From NCBI GenBank assembly GCA_020635715.1, contig JACJZG010000010.1:1-64000 (forward strand): DNA of 64,000 nucleotides, written 5' to 3'. Shown one piece after another: positions 59,409-64,000 of the stretch (positions are counted from its first letter, which is position 1; the number at the start of each line of letters is the position of its first letter). The position numbers and the translations under genes are program-made. Source of the DNA: Flavobacteriales bacterium. Lineage in GTDB: Bacteria > Bacteroidota > Bacteroidia > Flavobacteriales_F > PHOS-HE28. The notes below the pieces were generated by a model. It was given only the letters and a program-made list of their open reading frames with translations, had not been told where the DNA came from and did not search any database.

Positions 59409-60037
59409 AAGAGCACGCGTCCATCGTCCGTGCCAACGAGCAGCTGGTCCTCCCACAGAAGCAAGGGGGCGCGGTGGTGCTGGTCCTTGTTCTCCGGGAA
59501 GCTCATGGTCCGTTGTACCTTCCCGTCGGATCCGATGAACTCCACCTTGCCATCCTTCACGGCACGCAACGTCAGTTCACCCACCGTCAACTCCTGCTGC
59601 TGGTAGAAACGATCGAAGGCCGAATTGGACATCTCCAGTCCCATCGCCTTCACCTGCCGCGGGTCGGGGATCCAGCGGTGCGGGGTGATCACCTTTTCCT
59701 GATGGCCATCGGCGGCGCTCCATACCGTGCGCTTCCCGCTTGGGCCGATCAGCACCACGAACTCTCCATTCTCGTTGAAGCCCACATGGTACACGGCGGT
59801 GGCACCATCCTCACCATAGGCGAAGGCGTGCACCTTCTTCCCGCTCTCGATCTCACACAGCACGGCACCGCTGCTGGTACCTATCAACACGCGGTCGCCC
59901 TTCGGCGCGATGGCCAGGGCAGTGACCTCGGCCTTCCCCGCTTTGATCGTGCGTGATGGCGTCTCGGCAACGGTCTGTGCCAACGCGGGAACGACGAGAC
60001 CGGCCATGAGTACCGGCAGGAACGGACGTAGGATCAT
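59393..60037 (-). CDS. Secreted beta-propeller-like protein of unknown function
   Basis: 214 residues. It begins with a signal peptide (FLPVLMAGLVVPALAQT) and continues as WD40/PQQ-like strands (VTALAIAPKGDRVLIGTSSG, AVYHVGFNENGEFVVLIGPS, LLLWEDQLLVGTDDGRVLFY). Only part of a propeller is present, so it may be a fragment fold or dimerise. No catalytic residues are apparent. It is 2 bases upstream of nothing obvious on its strand except the STAS-like gene start at 60444, which is transcribed toward it, and the 16-base overlap with the peroxiredoxin end is tail to tail. Confidence 0.75.
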   Translation of the reverse strand: MILRPFLPVLMAGLVVPALAQTVAETPSRTIKAGKAEVTALAIAPKGDRVLIGTSSGAVLCEIESGKKVHAFAYGEDGATAVYHVGFNENGEFVVLIGPSGKRTVWSAADGHQEKVITPHRWIPDPRQVKAMGLEMSNSAFDRFYQQQELTVGELTLRAVKDGKVEFIGSDGKVQRTMSFPENKDQHHRAPLLLWEDQLLVGTDDGRVLFYEVR

Positions 60038-60039
60038 CG

Positions 60040-60444
60040 TCAGGCTTCTTCCACGAGGTGATGATGCTCCTTCAACCAGGTCAAGGCCTTCTCCTGATCA
60101 GGGAACATCTGGATGGGGCGATGCGGCTTGTTGTGCCGCACAAAGACGTTGGCAGCGAGCTGATGTCCAAAGTCCCGCACCACGATGGCATCGGCAGCGA
60201 TGTACCGGCAGGATGCTTCGGAAGACGCATGCGCGCGGGCCTCACCGGTCATGGTAGTTCCTTCCCCCACGGAGACCATCAACAGGGCCTTTCTTCCCTT
60301 CCGTTCCTGCTCGATGACCTCGAACATGGCCTGCACCTCTTCGGGTTGCACCAAGTGCTTGTCCTTGAAGTGTGTGTGTACGATATCCCCATCCAGAAAG
60401 GCCACGGTACAGGCCTCAAGCTCCACGACATGCATCGTCTCCAT
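60040..60444 (-). CDS. STAS/SpoIIAA-like (DUF7793-type) protein
   Basis: 134 residues from the ATG at 60444 (METMHVVELEACTVAFLDGD). The order of strands and helices resembles Bacteroidota STAS-like proteins: VHTHFKDKHLVQPEEVQAMF, KGRKALLMVSVGEGTTMTGE, ARAHASSEASCRYIAADAIV, NKPHRPIQMFPDQEKALTWL. These are thought to act in regulation, but the role is not established. There is no signal peptide. A TAACTTCG element 12 bases upstream gives its own promoter, and the WD-like secreted protein gene starts 2 bases past the stop. Confidence 0.65.
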   Translation of the reverse strand: METMHVVELEACTVAFLDGDIVHTHFKDKHLVQPEEVQAMFEVIEQERKGRKALLMVSVGEGTTMTGEARAHASSEASCRYIAADAIVVRDFGHQLAANVFVRHNKPHRPIQMFPDQEKALTWLKEHHHLVEEA

Positions 60445-60456
60445 CGTTACGAGGTA

Positions 60457-60464
60457 CGAAGTTA
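60457..60464 (-). promoter_or_regulatory. Candidate -7 element of the STAS-like gene
   Basis: Minus strand TAACTTCG, 12 bases before the ATG. Confidence 0.45.
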
Positions 60465-60500
60465 CGACCTCGCACAAGCGGTCCGGTCACACAAGGTGGA

Positions 60501-61520
60501 CTATCGCACGAGCAACCAGGCCTGACCATCGCCCTCGGTGCGGATGGAGGCCAGCAGGTCAAGAGCTTCCTGCCGATCGGCGAAACTCCCAAAGGCCACG
60601 GGATGCAATTCGCCGTAGCGTGCAAGACGAGCGGCCTTATAGCCCTTATCCTGCAGTTCTTTCAAAAGTCGGTCCGCGTTCTCCGGCTGCGCGAAGCAGC
60701 CCCCGATCACGTGGAAGCGCAGGCGCATGGCAGTGCGCGGCGCAATGGCCACCGCGGTGGTATCGGCCGGAGCACTGCCCATGTCCACGGTAAGGGAGAC
60801 GCTGTCGTTGTCGCTCAGGGGCATGGTCCGCACGCCGAACACGTCCTCCGGCAATGCGAAGGATGCGGAATTCGCCTTCAATGGCGGCACCACGGCGCTG
60901 CCGGGCGCGTAGGTCGCCTCAGGGCGGGGCCAGAGCGCCAGGCCGCCATACCGCGTCAGCCCGATGTAGGTCGCCGCCGCGCCACCAAGCAGCAACAAAG
61001 CCACTGCCGCCGCCGCGGGCCAGGAGCGCCGCGCCGGATGGGAGGGTGCAACGACCACCGGGGGTGGGGTCATGGGGATCACGCGAGGCTCGGCGGCCTT
61101 GCGCACCACCGGAGAGGCCACCACCGGAGCCAGACCGAAGGCCTCCTTCAGGAAGTTCGCACGGTCGTCCGGATCGAACTGGAGGTTGCGCTGCTGGTCG
61201 CGATAGAAGATGCCGATGCGCGGCACTTCCAAACGGCCGCTGCGTTCCAACTGTGCCTGCCATTCGGCCACCTCCCGCTCGATCAGGGCGTTGGCGGCAG
61301 CGAAGCCCACACCGTCACGGTGGGCGATGTGATCGGTGAGCAGCCCATCGTTCCGAAGCAGGTGGCGGTTGAAGCCCACCTCCTTGCTTGGTGGATGGAT
61401 CAGTTGCCGCACCTTGTCCAGCCGGGCCGGTCGGTATTGCGCCAGGAAGCCTCCCCAGCCGGGCACGATCACACAATCGTGCTCGAAGAGCAGAAGATGG
61501 AGTTCCCTGGCGAGGCTCAT
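60501..61520 (-). CDS. HU-CCDC81 and SPOR domain cell-envelope protein
   Basis: 339 residues. The N-terminal ~130 residues match the two HU-CCDC81-type DNA-binding-like domains typical of Bacteroidota (LHLLLFEHDCVIVPGWGGFLAQYR and EVAEWQAQLERSGRLEVPRI). One TM follows (SWPAAAAVALLLLGGAAATYIG), then a low-complexity linker. The C-terminal ~75 residues (FHVIGGCFAQPENADRLLKE ... GSFADRQEALDLLASIRTEG ... AWLLVR) form a SPOR domain, which binds denuded glycan at the division septum. The protein is thus likely to link the septal peptidoglycan to the cell interior. It follows kdsB by 30 bases on the same strand. Confidence 0.9.
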   Translation of the reverse strand: MSLARELHLLLFEHDCVIVPGWGGFLAQYRPARLDKVRQLIHPPSKEVGFNRHLLRNDGLLTDHIAHRDGVGFAAANALIEREVAEWQAQLERSGRLEVPRIGIFYRDQQRNLQFDPDDRANFLKEAFGLAPVVASPVVRKAAEPRVIPMTPPPVVVAPSHPARRSWPAAAAVALLLLGGAAATYIGLTRYGGLALWPRPEATYAPGSAVVPPLKANSASFALPEDVFGVRTMPLSDNDSVSLTVDMGSAPADTTAVAIAPRTAMRLRFHVIGGCFAQPENADRLLKELQDKGYKAARLARYGELHPVAFGSFADRQEALDLLASIRTEGDGQAWLLVR

Positions 61521-61550
61521 GATCCGGCGTGCAAGATAACGGTGCCTGGA

Positions 61551-62309
61551 TCAACGCTGCCCGGCCACGAGGCGCCTGGCCTGCTCCAGGTCCGCGGGGG
61601 TGTCCACACAGAACGAGGGATGCGCGGTCATACCCACGCGTATGCGGAATCCGTTCTCCAGCCACCGCAACTGCTCCAAGGACTCAGCCTGTTCCAGCGA
61701 GGAGGGCGGCAGCGCCACGATACGGGCGAGGACCTCGGTCCGATAAGCGTACAGCCCGATGTGCTTGAGGTAACGGAAGGCACGGTGGCGCTCTCCACCT
61801 TCATGGTTGCGCAGGACCGGTATACAGGCCCGGCTGAAGTACAATGCATCCCCGGCATGGTCGGTCGTGATCTTCACCTTGCCGGGATCATCGAGGTCCC
61901 GGTCGTCGGTCACCAGATGGGCCAGGGTCGCCAGACCACCAGGTGCGGAGGCCAGTATCGCACAGAGCTCGTCGATCTGTTGCGGCACGAGGAAGGGTTC
62001 ATCCCCTTGGATGTTCACCACGGCATCGAAGCGATCGGCACCGACCAGGGTGAGCGCCTCATGGCAGCGGTCCGTGCCGCTCGGGTGCCCGGCACGGGTC
62101 ATCACCGCTCGCCCACCTACCGCGACCACATGATCGAAGATGCGCTGGTCATCCGTGGCCACCACCACCTCGCTGAGCTTATCAGCCAGGGATGCCCGCT
62201 CCAGCACGCGTTGCACCATGGTCTTGCCACCGATGTCGGCCAGAGGCTTGCCCGGAAGACGTGTGCTCGCATGGCGGGCCGGGATCACACCGAGGATGCG
62301 CAGGCTCAT
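61551..62309 (-). CDS. kdsB: 3-deoxy-manno-octulosonate cytidylyltransferase
   Basis: 252 residues, normal length. It activates Kdo with CTP for lipopolysaccharide inner core synthesis. Marks are GVIPARHASTRLPGKPLADIGGKTM at the start (split here: GVIPARHASTRLPGKPLA, then GKTMVQRVLE), VVATDDQRIFDHV, MTRAGHPSGTDRCHEAL, VVNIQGDEPFLVPQQID and HIGLYAYRTEVL. Together with GT9 and the exporter, it confirms an LPS-making Gram-negative. It lies 4 bases downstream of the TonB-dependent receptor stop, so may share its transcript. Confidence 0.96.
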   Translation of the reverse strand: MSLRILGVIPARHASTRLPGKPLADIGGKTMVQRVLERASLADKLSEVVVATDDQRIFDHVVAVGGRAVMTRAGHPSGTDRCHEALTLVGADRFDAVVNIQGDEPFLVPQQIDELCAILASAPGGLATLAHLVTDDRDLDDPGKVKITTDHAGDALYFSRACIPVLRNHEGGERHRAFRYLKHIGLYAYRTEVLARIVALPPSSLEQAESLEQLRWLENGFRIRVGMTAHPSFCVDTPADLEQARRLVAGQR

Positions 62310-62313
62310 GGGG

Positions 62314-64000
62314 TCAGATGATCAGGCTGAGCTGCACCTGCATGCTGCGTGGAGCTTCCACCGAGAGCGGCCTGAGCGAATAGGTGCGATTGGTAAGGTT
62401 GTTCACGATGAACGCAGCTCGAAGCCCTTGGGTGAGGTCCACTCCCGCACGTGCATCCACGATCAGGTCGCCGGTCCGATGCGCCTCCATCCAGGCGCGC
62501 ACGCCCGTCTCCAACAGCCCATTGTCATCCAGGTCGATGAAAGCCTTGTCGATGTTGCGCACATGGCTGTTGTAGCGCACACTTCCGCCCAGGAAGACCC
62601 GTTCATACTGCGCCTGCAGGTCGAAGCGGAACAGCTGCTGGATCCTGAACTTCAGGATGTGGTCCGTGGTGTCGAAGCTGGAATTGAGGTAGGTGCTCGG
62701 GGGGAAGCTGCTGGCCGGGTTGGGCGATACCGCATACTGTTCAGATGGCGTGGTACTGATGGGAAGGGTCCGTGTATAGCCCATCAAGGTGGTGAACTCC
62801 ACCGCGCCGATGTTCCCCTTGCCGGCCATTTCAAGCTCGTAGCCCGTAACGCGCGCCCCGCCGGTGTTCACGCTCATGAAGCCAAGGCCGAAGAGGTTGC
62901 CGAAGTTGTATGGCGGCAGACCCCACTGTCCGAACGTGAACTCCACGAACTGCTCGAAGTCCTGCTGGAAGAGCACCGCATCGACGTAGCCCATGAACCC
63001 GCCCACCTTGAAGCCCTGCTTCACCCCGCCTTCCAGGTTCCAGCTCTTCTCCGGCTTGAGGTCCGGGTTCGGATAGATGATCAACGACCCCACGCTTGTG
63101 GAAATGAAGCGTTCGCCGATGGTGGGGAAGCGGAAGCCCTGTCCGTAGCTCGCCCGCAGGTAGGTGGCGCGCAGGACCTGGTATGTGGCACCCGCGCGGA
63201 ACACCGGTTGTTCCGCCTCCAGACCGTCCACCTCGAATCGCTCGTAGCGCACTCCAGCGCTCAAGGCCACCTTCTCGAACAGTTTCTTGTCCAGCTGGAG
63301 GTAGGCGGCGGTGTTCAGCGCTTCATTGGCGCCATCGCCATCCGCATTGCCCGCATAGAGCTCGGCCGTGGAGCGCACCCTTCGCCAGAGCACCCCGGCC
63401 GTGGCCACCGTCTCCCCGAAGAAGCGGAAGCGCTGCTGCACCTGGTACTCCGCATGCATGGTGGTGTTGCTGTTGCCTTGACCGTTGTCGTTGTCGAACT
63501 CCTGCCGGTGCATGCGTGTGCGCAACGTGTGGCGCGTACCCTGCTGGGACAGGTAGTCGACGAAGGGATCCACGTAGTACTGCGTGCCACGCGTACGGGT
63601 CACGGTGCCGGGCTTGGGCCGGTAAAGTCCATCGGTGATGTCGTTCCAGATGAAGACGCTCGTGCTGCGGCTCTTCATGGCGTTCGCGTTGATGCCGTAG
63701 CTCAAGCCCTTCACCTTGCCATTGCGCCAACGCGTGCCCACGTTGAACCGGATGCGGTTGTCGTAGCCACCCGGTCCGGTGCGCAGCGGATCAGCCGCGA
63801 TGGTGTCCGGCGGGAGGGGCTCCGGCCCGATGTAGCCATTGTCCGAGAAGGCATTGCCCCCGAGCACCAGGTCGAACTTCCCGATGCGGCGTGCATGGCT
63901 GAAGCTGGCGCCGGAGATGCCCGGGCTATTGTCACCCCACCACCGGGCAGAGGCATTGGCCGGTGCGTCATAGATGCCTGAGAAGACCGTGGCCTTCGTA
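62314..64000 (-). CDS. TonB-dependent outer-membrane receptor (5' end outside window)
   Basis: The visible ~560 residues are C-terminal barrel strands: FSGIYDAPANASARWWGDN, IRFNVGTRWRNGKVKGLSYG, RVRSTAELYAGNADGDGANE, LRASYGQGFRFPTIGERFIS, YPNPDLKPEKSWNLEGGVKQ, VTGYELEMAGKGNIGAVEFT and the last strand MQVQLSLII, which ends in the family's hydrophobic Phe/Ile type. RFPTIGERF with NPDLKPEKSWNLEGG is the common signature of TonB receptors for siderophores, cobalamin or sugars. The plug domain and signal peptide lie past base 64000, so ligand cannot be inferred. kdsB is 4 bases downstream. Confidence 0.93.
   Translation of the reverse strand, partial: TKATVFSGIYDAPANASARWWGDNSPGISGASFSHARRIGKFDLVLGGNAFSDNGYIGPEPLPPDTIAADPLRTGPGGYDNRIRFNVGTRWRNGKVKGLSYGINANAMKSRSTSVFIWNDITDGLYRPKPGTVTRTRGTQYYVDPFVDYLSQQGTRHTLRTRMHRQEFDNDNGQGNSNTTMHAEYQVQQRFRFFGETVATAGVLWRRVRSTAELYAGNADGDGANEALNTAAYLQLDKKLFEKVALSAGVRYERFEVDGLEAEQPVFRAGATYQVLRATYLRASYGQGFRFPTIGERFISTSVGSLIIYPNPDLKPEKSWNLEGGVKQGFKVGGFMGYVDAVLFQQDFEQFVEFTFGQWGLPPYNFGNLFGLGFMSVNTGGARVTGYELEMAGKGNIGAVEFTTLMGYTRTLPISTTPSEQYAVSPNPASSFPPSTYLNSSFDTTDHILKFRIQQLFRFDLQAQYERVFLGGSVRYNSHVRNIDKAFIDLDDNGLLETGVRAWMEAHRTGDLIVDARAGVDLTQGLRAAFIVNNLTNRTYSLRPLSVEAPRSMQVQLSLII

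Noticed and set aside
60372..62321. A 649-residue plus-strand frame across the STAS, SPOR and kdsB genes
   Set aside because: It spans three well-supported minus-strand genes and shows no domain of its own.
62140..63981. A 613-residue plus-strand frame antisense to the TonB-dependent receptor
   Set aside because: The minus strand shows canonical receptor strands; the antisense frame has none.

Overview
This is a GC-rich chromosomal window from a member of the Bacteroidota, most likely a high-GC flavobacterial-type lineage. The evidence is a type IX secretion (T9SS) setting: a giant adhesin with a gliding-type C-terminal sorting domain, a PorP/SprF membrane protein, an OmpA/PD40 protein, type A T9SS tails, DUF5686, HU-CCDC81/SPOR and SiaB-type proteins, a TonB-dependent receptor, and promoter elements of the Bacteroidota form TAnnTTTG. 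Almost everything is coding; no gap without a gene exceeds 300 bases. There is no rRNA, no CRISPR array, no transposase and no prophage.

Layout. 1-12831 (minus): an operon in transcription order of a 3247-residue adhesin with 31 tandem ~88-residue domains, PorP/SprF and an OmpA/PD40 protein (cut by the window edge), with overlapping stop/start codons. 13091-14620: a T9SS cargo protein. 14796-18849: sucA-sucB, 2-oxoglutarate dehydrogenase E1 and E2. 18957-23165: an unknown protein, two secreted proteins (one sharing the N-terminal module of the giant adhesin) and a TIGR01777 oxidoreductase. 23179-29936 (minus): DUF5686 protein, MMPL/RND exporter, rfbA, polyprenyl synthetase. 30018-31032: a radical SAM/SPASM gene broken by three frameshifts, then a small GIY-YIG gene enclosed by 30-bp inverted hairpin repeats. 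31564-35561 (minus): rplM-rpsI-rpsB-tsf, a strong terminator, then pyrH and frr. 35706-41050 (minus): SiaB-like kinase, kbl, TylF-type methyltransferase, CPBP-like membrane protein, plsC-gatC. 41124-46449 (plus): trpS, a membrane protein, cytochrome c, hflX, class A PBP. 46433-51754: acyltransferase 3, MsbA-like ABC exporter, rbfA, methyltransferase, and a frameshifted polytopic membrane protein. 51899-64000: FtsX/LolE-like permease, dusB, tRNA-Ser(GGA), L-asparaginase (probably frameshifted at its start), tatD, heptosyltransferase-like GT9, hotdog thioesterase, HemJ-like protein, peroxiredoxin, a STAS-like protein, HU/SPOR protein, kdsB and a partial TonB-dependent receptor.

How they work together. 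The first 12.8 kb looks like a self-contained surface system: a very long adhesin exported by T9SS, an outer-membrane PorP/SprF partner and a peptidoglycan-binding OmpA protein to anchor it. Much of the rest is envelope building (kdsB, GT9, MsbA-like exporter, PBP, PlsC, LolE-like permease, acyltransferase 3) and core metabolism/translation. Two threads cut across regions. A short motif TAnnTT(T/C)G lies 5-30 bases before many start codons, often so close that the mRNA should be nearly leaderless. Three genes carry deletion-type frameshifts although their reading is otherwise conserved, so either the assembly has local indel errors or these genes are decaying.
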